Assembly (NCBI RefSeq): GCF_042683665.1
Contig: NZ_JBHUOO010000047.1
Direction: 5' to 3' (one strand)
DNA: 64,000 bases
DNA from: Leeuwenhoekiella polynyae
GTDB lineage: Bacteria; Bacteroidota; Bacteroidia; Flavobacteriales; Flavobacteriaceae
The translations under genes were made by a program, and so were the position numbers. The notes beneath the pieces are model-generated. The model had not been told where the DNA came from, did no database searches, and saw only the letters and a list, made by a program, of their open reading frames with translations. Below are positions 17,035 to 25,422 of this stretch, in pieces. Position 1 is the first letter of the stretch. Every line of letters starts with the position of its first letter.

Positions 17035-17352
17035 TTACAATTTTGCTACAAAATCAAGCATATTTTGAAGTGTGTCTTCAAATTGCCCGGCCAGTTTAGG
17101 GTTATCGGCTCGTAGTTCATTCTCATAGTTTGTGGCAAGCTCGTAGCTATTTGCCATGTTCAAGATACTTATTTTATGTTTTAATTTATGAACATCTTCT
17201 GCAGATCTAAGAAAATACTTTGCATTCAGGTTTTTGCGGTAAATTTCAACCTCAACAGGTAACTCTTCTTTTATGATCGCTATCATTTCTTTCTGAAATT
17301 CAAGCTGATCACTCGCTATTTCTTTTATTTTATCAAGATTAGGCTTGTCCAT
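17035..17352 (-). CDS. Histidine phosphotransfer (Hpt) domain protein
   Basis: A 105-residue all-helical protein. The segment SAEDVHKLKHKISILNM matches the Hpt signature (AHxLKG), with His55 as the probable phosphoacceptor; the usual Gly two residues after Lys is replaced by His-Lys. I take the ATG at 17352, giving MDKPNLDKIKE and a 14-bp overlap with the upstream kinase gene, rather than an earlier non-ATG start at 17427 that would overlap it much more. Its place between a kinase and the LytTR regulator suggests it relays phosphate between the operon's kinases and receivers. Confidence 0.75.
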   Translation of the reverse strand: MDKPNLDKIKEIASDQLEFQKEMIAIIKEELPVEVEIYRKNLNAKYFLRSAEDVHKLKHKISILNMANSYELATNYENELRADNPKLAGQFEDTLQNMLDFVAKL

Positions 17353-18409
17353 TGCTGTATTTTGGAATTTTGAAATAGAAAGTAGTTCCCTCTCCGATTT
17401 GAGATTCAAGCCAGATTTTTCCGCCATAAAATTTGATGATTTTAGAGACGATAGAAAGCCCTATTCCCTTCGATTTGGAAACATCTTCAAGCGTTTGAAA
17501 TACCTGAAAAATCTTATCATGATACTGTTTTTCTATCCCCTTACCATTATCTTTTATGCTGAATTTAAAATGATTTACGCCATCTTCAAATCCTATTGCT
17601 ATATGCCCCAGCTCCTTGTCATTATACTGAATAGCATTTTGTATTAAATTTTGAAATAACTGCTGAAATCTAAAAGAGTTACCCTCAACGAGTGGTAGTT
17701 CTTTTTGAATTTCTACTTCAAAATTTTCAGGGATGTGCATCGTAGCTAAAAGATTTTTGACCAGAATATCCAGATCTAAGGTGTAACTGTCACCATCAGC
17801 TTTATCTACGGCAGAATACTCCAGAATTCCTTCAATAAGACTATGCATATGCTCTACGTGCTCTAAAATCAAATTGAGATTTTGCGAAGCATCTTCATCG
17901 ATATTTCCGTCTTCTAGAATAAAATTAGTTAGCGCATTGATATTGTTTAAAGGAGATTTTAAATCGTGTGAAACAACGTGAGCATAATCATTAAGCTCCT
18001 TATTCTGTTTTTCTAATTTTTCTAATAAAGCCTGACGCTGTTGATTAGAGTTGATAATTTCTCTAGTTTGACTTTCTATAACTCGCGCAAGCTCTAGCCC
18101 GTCTAGCTTTTTATTTTCGGTGACTTTAGGAAGTTCTTCTGCATTTCCGTATTTCTGAAGTTTAGCGATAGTCTGGGTGAGACTGTCTATGATCTCACGC
18201 TGCTGTGTACTTTCTTTCTTTAAATTCTTATTAGCCTCGACTAACTCGTCAGAACTTAAAGACATTGCACGTTGCACCATTAACAACTGCTCTTCATAAT
18301 TAGCATATGAACTACTCACTGCATTCAAAAAGACCGAAAACTTCTCATCTATTACGATACCTTCTTCCTGAAGGTGCTTGCGTATTTGTCTTTTTAAAAG
18401 TGGGTTCAT
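17339..18409 (-). CDS. Soluble histidine kinase with coiled-coil N-terminus
   Basis: A 356-residue kinase without membrane segments. Residues 1 to about 135 are helical/coiled coil. The H-box is HVVSHDLKSPLNNINAL with phosphorylated His148, and the HATPase domain has LFQNLIQNAIQYND (N-box), KDNGKGIE (G1), and KGIGLSIV (G2). The C-terminus is closely similar to that of the PAS kinase in the same operon. It starts directly after the FIST gene stop, so the FIST protein may control it, as FIST/NosP proteins do with adjacent kinases. The stop overlaps the Hpt start. Confidence 0.9.
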   Translation of the reverse strand: MNPLLKRQIRKHLQEEGIVIDEKFSVFLNAVSSSYANYEEQLLMVQRAMSLSSDELVEANKNLKKESTQQREIIDSLTQTIAKLQKYGNAEELPKVTENKKLDGLELARVIESQTREIINSNQQRQALLEKLEKQNKELNDYAHVVSHDLKSPLNNINALTNFILEDGNIDEDASQNLNLILEHVEHMHSLIEGILEYSAVDKADGDSYTLDLDILVKNLLATMHIPENFEVEIQKELPLVEGNSFRFQQLFQNLIQNAIQYNDKELGHIAIGFEDGVNHFKFSIKDNGKGIEKQYHDKIFQVFQTLEDVSKSKGIGLSIVSKIIKFYGGKIWLESQIGEGTTFYFKIPKYSNGQA

Positions 18410-19543
18410 TTACTCGCTTATTAAGGTCAATGTCATAGTCTGATTATGCAGTTCGCAGCTGCGCTCATTGGCAAAAGGGGACAACTCACCATAACTGTAA
18501 AAGCCGGTAATTGCTGCCTGACTACCCACGATTTCTATAACTTCTTCTACTTCTTCTTCAGACCGTTGATCCATTACCAGTTTTCTACCCACACAACTCA
18601 CTAAAATGGCAAGTTGGGCTGCACTTTCTCGTTTTGCAACTGCGGCTTTTGCCGCTTCAAGCGCACCATCTACAATACCGTCTACTGTAGCCATCATCAG
18701 TTTAACCCGCGAACCTTCGGGAACATCCCCTGCTAAAATCATCGCATTGTCGGTCTCATCAATATTTAAAATAGTGCGTACAACCGGATGTTCTTTTTCC
18801 GCAGAATGCACACTCAAGGGATAAAACAGAGCAGCTTGCGGTAACTCTGCTGCTTTATCCCCTAGGTAGGTTTTGTATAAGTCTAAAGCCGGTTTATCAT
18901 CTAACTCATAAAGAATGTTACCTGTAGATTTTGTAATTGTACGCTCGGGGCCAAAAGCAAACCAACCGCCGTAGTTAGAAAAACTAATTTCAAGCGATTC
19001 TCCATACAATGCAATAGCAATCACCTCCCCCGCTTTTGCTTTAGTATTATATCCACACAAGGTTTTTTCAAACCGTGCATCATCTCCACATAGTCCTCCG
19101 GTCACGGCAACCTCATCAGGCAACACAGACTCCAAACCTTTTATGAGATCATTGCCATTTATATAACTACCCTCTGCAATTACAAAAAGGTGTTTAAGGT
19201 TTTTTTTTTCTATTTTTTGAGCAAGAATATTACCTGTTTCTATACTGTTTTTCTCGTGATTCAAAATATTTTCAGAAACTATTTTAAACACAGAATTCTC
19301 AAATTCTATGGCCGTGTAAGCGAGCCCACCATCACTTACCTGATCGCCCAAAATTTCTCCTGATGTAGATGCATAAACTAGATGCCCATTAGGAAACAGA
19401 TGCCGCATTGTGCTAAAAATATAATCTTCTTCCAGCAGGTATCTGTTCGCAAAAATGAGAACAAGAGGTGCGTCAAGTTTTACATCTTCGTTGAGATGTT
19501 TCCATATTCTGGCTTTATTGAGACTCCCTTGTCTAATCTTCAT
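18410..19543 (-). CDS. FIST domain sensor protein (NosP-like candidate)
   Basis: A 377-residue soluble protein with the FIST N-domain (LVLIFANRYLLEE, VYASTSGEILGD, LFVIAEGSYINGNDLIKGLE, AVTGGLCGDDARFEKTLCGY) and FIST C-domain (LYELDDKPALDLYKTYLG, VRTILNIDETDNAMILAGDV, AILVSCVGRKLVMDQRSEEE, ITGFYSYGELSPF). FIST proteins bind small ligands, and the NosP subgroup binds haem and NO and regulates a neighbouring kinase. The gene overlaps the PAS kinase stop by 11 bp and abuts the second kinase. Haem binding here is inferred from the H-NOX neighbour, not shown by a residue I can verify. Confidence 0.88.
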   Translation of the reverse strand: MKIRQGSLNKARIWKHLNEDVKLDAPLVLIFANRYLLEEDYIFSTMRHLFPNGHLVYASTSGEILGDQVSDGGLAYTAIEFENSVFKIVSENILNHEKNSIETGNILAQKIEKKNLKHLFVIAEGSYINGNDLIKGLESVLPDEVAVTGGLCGDDARFEKTLCGYNTKAKAGEVIAIALYGESLEISFSNYGGWFAFGPERTITKSTGNILYELDDKPALDLYKTYLGDKAAELPQAALFYPLSVHSAEKEHPVVRTILNIDETDNAMILAGDVPEGSRVKLMMATVDGIVDGALEAAKAAVAKRESAAQLAILVSCVGRKLVMDQRSEEEVEEVIEIVGSQAAITGFYSYGELSPFANERSCELHNQTMTLTLISE

Positions 19544-21908
19544 TATGCTCTTTTTTTAGACTAAAATAAAATGTACTACCCAATCCCGGAGTACTTTCTA
19601 ACCAGATATCACCTTCATACAGGTTCACGATTTTCTTTACGATTGATAGTCCGATACCGGTAGATTCTTTATGATCTGTAAGTGACTGAAAAATATTGAA
19701 TATCTTATGATGATATGCCTTCTCTATCCCAATCCCATTATCTTCAACAGCAAAAATATGACGCTCCTTTTCTTCGGTATAATGTATTTTGACGTAGCCT
19801 TTTTCTTTATCGCAATAGCGAATAGCATTACCTATTAGATTCTGTAAAACTTGTTGCAAACGAGTTTTATCTACTTGAATAACCGGCAGCTCGTTTGCGG
19901 TTATAAGTTCTATATGTTCTGGTATAAAAATAAGATCTTTAATATCGCTTAAAACCTCGTTAACGTCTGTAGCCTCGTCGTGTATGCTTTCAAGCTGAAT
20001 ACTACTGTAATTGAGAATGCCTGAAATTAAACTTTCCATCTTCTCCAGTGTTGTTTCTAAAATGCTAAAATTTTCAAGACTTTGTTCATCAAGTGTTTCT
20101 GCATTATCTTCTTTGATCCAACTAGCTAAAGCATTGATGCTTCTCAACGGACTCTTTAAATCATGAGATACTACATGTGCGTATTCTTGCAATTCTATAT
20201 TACTCTTTTCTAAAGTTTTGAGTAGTTTTTCCTTTTGAGCTTCTAGATTTTTTAATTCTGTAATATCAAGGTGAATCCCTATACTTCCAACTAATTTTCC
20301 ATTGATATCAAAATTGGGAGCACCGCTTATGAGCCAGTTCCTTTTTACTCCATTTTTGCGATATACCTCAACTTCATAAGAATCAGAAACACCTTGTTTT
20401 CTAGATTTGAATTTATCTAGAATTATTTTTTTACTCTTAGGAGGCATAAATAATTCTGCTGCTTTTTGTCCTACCAGTTCAGTTTCTGAATATCCGCTCA
20501 GATCACAAAAACTTTGATTTACCATTAGAATATGATCTTCTGTATCTACTTCTAGTAAACCCAGATTCATATTAGCTATGATGTTGCTATACTTCTCTTT
20601 TTGCTGCTGCAGGTTGTTTTTATAACGCCTTTTAAGTGTTACATCGGTATAACTCCAAAGATGCCCAGTGTAGTTCCTGTTAGAATAAATAGGAATAAAA
20701 TCACGTTCAAACACCCTTCCGTCGACAAGCTCCAGTTCTTCTGCTGTAACGATTTCTCTCTTATCCAGTATTTCTGAAATTCGTTTTATAAATTCTTCGG
20801 GTTTTTTAAAGAGGATTTTACTTTGTTCTGCAGCCGCATCACAATCTGCTCCAACCATATCTTCAGGTGAAGCCGGAATACCAAATATGTCGCAAAACAT
20901 AGGATTTGTAAGCACTACTTTTCGGTTTTCATCTTCTAATAAAACACCGCTTTGTAGTTTTAAAATCAAAGCTGAAAGTCTGTTTTCTGACTCAACCAAC
21001 TTTTCTTTTGCCAACAGTTCATTAGTTACATCTTCAATAGTGATCACCTCCTGTTGATGCATTACAGAATCACTATGTCGAATAGCACTTACGTTGATTT
21101 TTGTTCTTATGATCTGACCGCTATTTGTTATGTATTTTTGGGTAGCTACAAATGAATCTAATTTACCATTATGTAAGGCTTCTCGTTGAAATTCATAATC
21201 AGATTCTTCAGCAGCAATAGTAATAGACTTTAGATTTTTACCTAGAATTTCCGATTCAGGATATCCCAGAATTCGTGTAAAACTATCATTACATTTTTCT
21301 ATGAGGCCATTTGTAGTAAGCGCAATTCCTAGTGGTGAACTATTAACGATAAACTCAAGTTGTCGCTTTTGCTCTTCAATAATCTTTGCCTTTTTTTCTT
21401 CAGAAGTAATATCTCTTACAATGCCTTGTGCTGCAACAGCAAGGTTATTTTCGTCAAGAATGGTGCTTGCATTTATGTGAACCAAGCGGGTTTCTCCACT
21501 TTTTGTAATAATATTTACTTTAAAATTAGTAATGCTACTGGTCTTAAGTAAACTTGCAAATGCCTCAGAAACATGTTCTTGCTCGCCTTTAGCGACCATT
21601 TTAGGTAAAAAAACTAACTCTTTACTAGAATCATAGCCCATTAAAGAAACTGCGGCATCATTCATTTTAAGAACGTGTCCCTCTAGATCAATAACAACAT
21701 AAGCATCAGCAAGATTTTCAAATAAGCCTTCTAACTCAGAATTTTTCTGATAGATTAAAGATTGAAGTCGCTCGTTAGATTTTTTTAATTTGTTTGATAA
21801 CGTGTAAAGTTCAGAAGATTTTTCTTCAAGAATAGATTCTGCGATTTTACGGGCTTTACGCTCTCTTTCAATAATTCTTTTATATAGATCCGGATTTGCT
21901 GTTTTCAT
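19533..21908 (-). CDS. Multi-PAS soluble histidine kinase, H-NOX-associated
   Basis: A 791-residue kinase with no membrane segment. An N-terminal helix (LYKRIIERERKARKIAESIL) is followed by four PAS domains starting near residues 60 (FENLADAYVVIDLEGH), 185 (FIVNSSPLGIALTTNG), 310 (LQSGVLLEDENR) and 440 (MNLGLLEVDTEDH). The H-box is HVVSHDLKSPLRSINAL with His582, followed by an HATPase with VLQNLIGNAIRYCDKE, VEDNGIGIE and STGIGLSIV. The start overlaps the H-NOX gene by 29 bp. Kinases beginning with this RERKARKxAE-type helix next to H-NOX are the usual partners of H-NOX sensors. No receiver domain is fused. Confidence 0.92.
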   Translation of the reverse strand: MKTANPDLYKRIIERERKARKIAESILEEKSSELYTLSNKLKKSNERLQSLIYQKNSELEGLFENLADAYVVIDLEGHVLKMNDAAVSLMGYDSSKELVFLPKMVAKGEQEHVSEAFASLLKTSSITNFKVNIITKSGETRLVHINASTILDENNLAVAAQGIVRDITSEEKKAKIIEEQKRQLEFIVNSSPLGIALTTNGLIEKCNDSFTRILGYPESEILGKNLKSITIAAEESDYEFQREALHNGKLDSFVATQKYITNSGQIIRTKINVSAIRHSDSVMHQQEVITIEDVTNELLAKEKLVESENRLSALILKLQSGVLLEDENRKVVLTNPMFCDIFGIPASPEDMVGADCDAAAEQSKILFKKPEEFIKRISEILDKREIVTAEELELVDGRVFERDFIPIYSNRNYTGHLWSYTDVTLKRRYKNNLQQQKEKYSNIIANMNLGLLEVDTEDHILMVNQSFCDLSGYSETELVGQKAAELFMPPKSKKIILDKFKSRKQGVSDSYEVEVYRKNGVKRNWLISGAPNFDINGKLVGSIGIHLDITELKNLEAQKEKLLKTLEKSNIELQEYAHVVSHDLKSPLRSINALASWIKEDNAETLDEQSLENFSILETTLEKMESLISGILNYSSIQLESIHDEATDVNEVLSDIKDLIFIPEHIELITANELPVIQVDKTRLQQVLQNLIGNAIRYCDKEKGYVKIHYTEEKERHIFAVEDNGIGIEKAYHHKIFNIFQSLTDHKESTGIGLSIVKKIVNLYEGDIWLESTPGLGSTFYFSLKKEHNED

Positions 21909-22446
21909 CTGTGTTGACTATAAAAAATCGTACATAAGTCCCATCTTCTTTTATCTTTTCAAAATCTATTTTAAAATTCTTATTAAAATAATTGAACGAC
22001 TCGTGCATCAATCCTAATCCAAAACTATACATCGCTCTGCTAGAAAGATAATCTAAAATTAATGTATTTTCTGACCTTTTTACAATTTTAAAAACAGGAA
22101 GCTGCGCATCAGGGTAAATTTTACGCACTTCAACGTGTATATGATTCTCTATAGAAGCAATCAATTCTAAAGGATCTGAGTAGGTATTTAACAATCCCGG
22201 GTAGCTGCGCTGAATAACCTTAAAAAAATGCAATGCATAGGTATACAATAAATCATCTACAGACAACTGGGTGCGCTCACTTAAATGGGTAAGCAGCTGT
22301 ACCATTTCTGAAAATTTATAAGTACCCACAGCAGTATATGCTCCGCCTGATTCTAACTCAGAAGCAGTGATGATATCGTCTACCATCTCTAACCCAAACT
22401 TCTCTTCTACTAACTCCAAAAATTCTGTAAATACAATTCCCTTCAT
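21880..22446 (-). CDS. H-NOX (haem NO/O2-binding) sensor protein
   Basis: A 188-residue protein with the full H-NOX fold pattern: MKGIVFTEFLELVEEKFG at the N-terminus, LESGGAYTAVGTYKFSEM at about 31-48, HIHVEVRKIYPDAQLP with proximal haem ligand probably His104, and the haem-propionate motif YxSxR as Tyr133-Ser135-Arg137. H-NOX proteins bind NO with high affinity and then control a kinase or cyclase. I see no distal-pocket Tyr that I can place with confidence, so NO versus O2 selectivity is not decided here. It starts on the stop of the upstream receiver gene (TAATG) and overlaps the PAS kinase gene. Confidence 0.93.
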   Translation of the reverse strand: MKGIVFTEFLELVEEKFGLEMVDDIITASELESGGAYTAVGTYKFSEMVQLLTHLSERTQLSVDDLLYTYALHFFKVIQRSYPGLLNTYSDPLELIASIENHIHVEVRKIYPDAQLPVFKIVKRSENTLILDYLSSRAMYSFGLGLMHESFNYFNKNFKIDFEKIKEDGTYVRFFIVNTDENSKSGSI

Positions 22447-22862
22447 TAAAAATGAATTAACTCATTAAGACTCCAATACTCCAACAAACCATTTATTTTA
22501 TCTACGTAATCTTCATATTTTAAAGGTTTTAATATGTATCCTGCAATACCTATCTCATAACACTGCTTTACATCATTATGATTATTAGAAGTTGTTAGAA
22601 TTACCGTAGGAATATATTTTAGTACAGGATCGTTTTTTAAAATTTTTAAAAATTCTATTCCGTTAATCTTAGGCATATTGAGATCCAGAAGAATGATGTC
22701 TGGCAATTTGCTTTTGTCACGCAATACATCTAAGGCTTCTTCACCATTCTTAGCTTCGTTCAACTGGTGTTTCAATTGATTTTTAGAAAGTACACGTTTG
22801 AGTTTCATAACCTCAATACGGTCATCTTCAATAAGCAAAATAGATAATACTCGTTTGCGCAT
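22446..22862 (-). CDS. Single-domain CheY/Rcp1-like response regulator
   Basis: A 138-residue receiver without an output domain. It has the acidic pocket IEDDRIE, phosphoacceptor Asp60 in IILLDLNMPKING, LTTSNNHND, and Lys in YILKPLKYEDY. The layout resembles the Rcp1-type receivers paired with soluble PAS or phytochrome kinases. It is the first gene of the operon and overlaps the H-NOX start by one base. It probably acts as a phosphate sink or shuttle between the kinases and the Hpt protein. Confidence 0.92.
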   Translation of the reverse strand: MRKRVLSILLIEDDRIEVMKLKRVLSKNQLKHQLNEAKNGEEALDVLRDKSKLPDIILLDLNMPKINGIEFLKILKNDPVLKYIPTVILTTSNNHNDVKQCYEIGIAGYILKPLKYEDYVDKINGLLEYWSLNELIHF

Positions 22863-22910
22863 TTTATAGGGTTTTTACTCGATAGTCGAGATTTAAGTTG
22901 GGTTAGTGTA

Positions 22911-22944
22911 CAAATTTCAATAAAAGTGAATCCAATACTTTCAA
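22911..22944 (-). promoter_or_regulatory. Candidate promoter of the H-NOX/LytTR operon
   Basis: On the minus strand GAAATTTG (22918-22911) matches 7 of 8 positions of the Bacteroidota -7 element TAnnTTTG, and TTG (22944-22942) sits 23 nt upstream as a possible -33 element. It lies about 50 bp before the first start codon. A CTCGA/TCGAG hairpin at 22878-22890 would fall in the leader. Confidence 0.45.
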
Positions 22945-22962
22945 AAGACGTTGAAAACGGCA

Positions 22963-22997
22963 TTAAGTGTAGACGAGTTGCAGTTAAGTGTAGACGA
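22963..22997. promoter_or_regulatory. Perfect 14-bp direct repeat, 21-bp period (candidate LytTR site)
   Basis: TTAAGTGTAGACGA occurs twice without mismatch, at 22963-22976 and 22984-22997, separated by 7 bp so that the units repeat every 21 bp (two helical turns). It lies about 18 bp upstream of the candidate -33 element of the signalling operon. Known LytTR sites (AgrA, VirR, ComE) are paired direct repeats with this period, and the operon encodes a LytTR protein, so autoregulation is a direct inference. The motif does not match a consensus I can quote exactly. Confidence 0.6.
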
Positions 22998-23007
22998 ATG
23001 GTTTTTA

Positions 23008-24378
23008 TTAACTTTTAATCATCTTAAAATACACTCTTGCCTTTGTCATTACTTTAGGAGCGAGAATAAGGGTTGCAAGCATTGTAGGGATCGCCATAAG
23101 TGCAAAAAAAGTGTCAATAAGATTGATCATTAAACTTAGAGAAGTAGTTGCTCCAATTAGAATACTGCTTATATAAAAGTAATTGTAGAGGTGTTTGTAG
23201 CGTGTTCCTACTAAAAACGATAAACACTTTGTACCATAGTATGAATATGAAAATAAAGAGCTAATGCTGAATACCGCAATACAAATTAATAATACATAAG
23301 AACCAAAGCCCGGCATAGCATCTGAGAAAGCTTTTGCGGTAAGACTTACACCATTTGCATCACTGCTTTGCCAAACTCCGGTAACCAGAATGCTCAAAGC
23401 CGTTAGCGTACATACAATAATAGTATCTATAAAGGGGCCCAACATTGCTACTAATCCTTCTCGAATAGGTTCTTCGGTTTTTGCTGCACCGTGTGCCATA
23501 GGCGCCGTACCTATTCCGGCTTCGTTAGAGAAAGCTCCTCTGCGAATACCTAAAATAATTAAAGCTCCTAAAATGCCTCCCAACATTGGATCACCGGTAT
23601 AATTATTTGCTGCAAAAGCATCTGTAAAAATTAGTTTGAAATATCTGGGTACTTCAGAAGCATTGATAAACAAAATAACAAGCACTGCTAAAAAATACAG
23701 TACAACCATCCCCGGAACGATCTTAGAAGCCGTCTTACTGATGCGATTGAGACCACCAAGAATTACAATTCCTGTTATCACAGCGAGCACAATACCTATG
23801 GTCAAATCTGTAGAAAAACCTTTTGCAATTCCATTAGGAATTAGCAGAATATCATTTATAGCTTGCGTGAGTTGATTTACATTAAAAACCGGTAAAGCTC
23901 CAACAAGACCGGCAATACTAAAAAAAGCAGCAAGTGGTTTCCATGTTTTTCCGAGACCTTCTGTAATAAAATACATAGGGCCACCTTGTATTGCACCAGA
24001 ATCATCTTTACCTCGATACAAAATAGCCAGCGTACAGGTAAAAAATTTAGTACTCATCCCTACGATAGCACTCACCCACATCCAGAAAACTGCACCGGGA
24101 CCGCCCACAGCAATAGCCACTGCAACACCAGCAATGTTCCCCATACCCACAGTAGACGATAAGGCAGTCATTAATGCTTGGAAATGGCTGATTTCGCCTG
24201 GATCATCGGGATTATCATATTTACCCCGAAGCACGTCTATAGCATGGCCAAAATATTTAAAAGGAAGAAATCGAGAATAAACCAGAAGATACAAGCCGCC
24301 ACCAATAAGCAATACTAAAAGTGGTAGTCCCCAAACAAACGAAGCAGCCTCTGCAATCCAATGATTTAAGCGTTCCAT
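23008..24378 (-). CDS. Alanine/glycine:cation symporter (AGCS family)
   Basis: A 456-residue inner-membrane protein with about 11 membrane segments. It carries the AGCS hallmarks: LSSTVGMGNIAGVAVAIAVG, GGPGAVFWMWVSAIVGMSTK, IQGGPMYFITEGL, and FSNEAGIGTAPMAHGAAKT followed by GPFIDTIIVCTLTAL. It imports alanine, glycine or related amino acids with Na+. It ends about 10 bp from the direct repeats ahead of the signalling operon, and I see no terminator between them. It is separated from purC upstream by a terminator, so it has its own promoter. Confidence 0.93.
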   Translation of the reverse strand: MERLNHWIAEAASFVWGLPLLVLLIGGGLYLLVYSRFLPFKYFGHAIDVLRGKYDNPDDPGEISHFQALMTALSSTVGMGNIAGVAVAIAVGGPGAVFWMWVSAIVGMSTKFFTCTLAILYRGKDDSGAIQGGPMYFITEGLGKTWKPLAAFFSIAGLVGALPVFNVNQLTQAINDILLIPNGIAKGFSTDLTIGIVLAVITGIVILGGLNRISKTASKIVPGMVVLYFLAVLVILFINASEVPRYFKLIFTDAFAANNYTGDPMLGGILGALIILGIRRGAFSNEAGIGTAPMAHGAAKTEEPIREGLVAMLGPFIDTIIVCTLTALSILVTGVWQSSDANGVSLTAKAFSDAMPGFGSYVLLICIAVFSISSLFSYSYYGTKCLSFLVGTRYKHLYNYFYISSILIGATTSLSLMINLIDTFFALMAIPTMLATLILAPKVMTKARVYFKMIKS

Positions 24379-24394
24379 ATATTAAAAATAAAAA

Positions 24395-24426
24395 AACCGA
24401 AAAGATAACTAGTGAACTTTTCGGTT
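24395..24426 (-). terminator. Intrinsic terminator after purC
   Basis: A 10-bp perfect stem AACCGAAAAG (24395-24404) / CTTTTCGGTT (24417-24426) with a 12-nt loop. On the minus strand it runs into a T tract, which ends the purC transcript ahead of the symporter start at 24378. Confidence 0.85.
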
Positions 24427-24454
24427 AAGTGAAATTTTGATTCTATCCTGAAAC

Positions 24455-25408
24455 TTATTTGTTTAGGTAGTTTAGAACATTATCTTCTATTCGTTTATCA
24501 ATTGCATCAAGACCTGCTTTTACAAACTGCTCCCCGGTGATGTTCTCATATAACTCAATGTAGCGTTCAGAAACCGTCTCGATATAATCATCTGTCATTT
24601 CTGGTAGCTGCTGTCCTTCTAATCCTTGAAATCCATTGCTGATCAACCATTGTCGCACAAACTCTTTAGAAAGCTGCTTCTGTGCTTCGCCTTTTTGTTG
24701 ACGTTCTTCATACCCATCCGCATAAAAATAGCGAGAAGAATCCGGCGTATGAATCTCATCAATCAATACGATCTTACCATCTGCAGTTTTTCCAAATTCA
24801 TATTTAGTATCCACTAAAATGAGTCCGCGCTCTGCAGCAATCTCGGTTCCGCGCTGAAATAATTTATAGGTGTAATCTTCTAAAATAGCATAATCTTCAG
24901 CAGAAACGATTCCTTTTTTCAGAATATCTTCTTTAGAAATATCTTCATCGTGATCACCCATTTCAGCTTTAGTTGCCGGAGTAATAATAGGTGTTGGAAA
25001 CTTATCATTTTCCTGCATTCCTTCGGGCATAGCCACACCACAAAGCATGCGCTTTCCGGCTTTATATTCCCGGGCAGCATGCCCACTCATATAACCGCGA
25101 ATAACCATTTCAACTTTAAAAGGTTCGCATTTTTTACCCACCGCAACATTAGGATCTGGAGTAGCTTCAAGCCAGTTAGGCACCAAGTCTTCGGTATCCC
25201 GCATCATTTTTGTCGCGATCTGATTTAATATTTGACCTTTGTAAGGAATTCCTTTGGGCATCACAACATCAAACGCGCTTAAGCGATCTGTTGCAATCAT
25301 CACCAGTAAATCATTTTGAAGACTATAAACTTCACGTACTTTTCCTTTGTAAACATGAGTCTGCCCCGGAAAGTTGTAGTTCGTATCTGTGATGGTTTTA
25401 TTTGACAT
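24455..25408 (-). CDS. purC: Phosphoribosylaminoimidazole-succinocarboxamide synthase
   Basis: A 317-residue SAICAR synthetase that joins aspartate to CAIR in de novo purine synthesis. Motifs include HVYKGKVREVYSL (ATP-binding start), ATDRLSAFDVVMP, EMVIRGYMSGHAAREYKAG, KAEMGDHDEDIS, RGLILVDTKYEFG and LIDEIHTPDSSRYF. The length and the inserted segments match the longer form also found in fungi and Bacteroidota, rather than the 240-residue E. coli form. It lies 14 bp after phoH on the same strand. Confidence 0.96.
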   Translation of the reverse strand: MSNKTITDTNYNFPGQTHVYKGKVREVYSLQNDLLVMIATDRLSAFDVVMPKGIPYKGQILNQIATKMMRDTEDLVPNWLEATPDPNVAVGKKCEPFKVEMVIRGYMSGHAAREYKAGKRMLCGVAMPEGMQENDKFPTPIITPATKAEMGDHDEDISKEDILKKGIVSAEDYAILEDYTYKLFQRGTEIAAERGLILVDTKYEFGKTADGKIVLIDEIHTPDSSRYFYADGYEERQQKGEAQKQLSKEFVRQWLISNGFQGLEGQQLPEMTDDYIETVSERYIELYENITGEQFVKAGLDAIDKRIEDNVLNYLNK

Positions 25409-25422
25409 CTATATTCTAATAT

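Noticed and set aside
22878..22890. CTCGA/TCGAG hairpin as a terminator before the signalling operon
   Set aside because: The stem is only 5 bp with no T tract; it more likely lies in the 5' leader.
22963..22997. Direct repeats as a possible CRISPR fragment
   Set aside because: Only two 14-bp units with a 7-bp spacer, no cas genes nearby, and spacing and position fit a regulator site far better.
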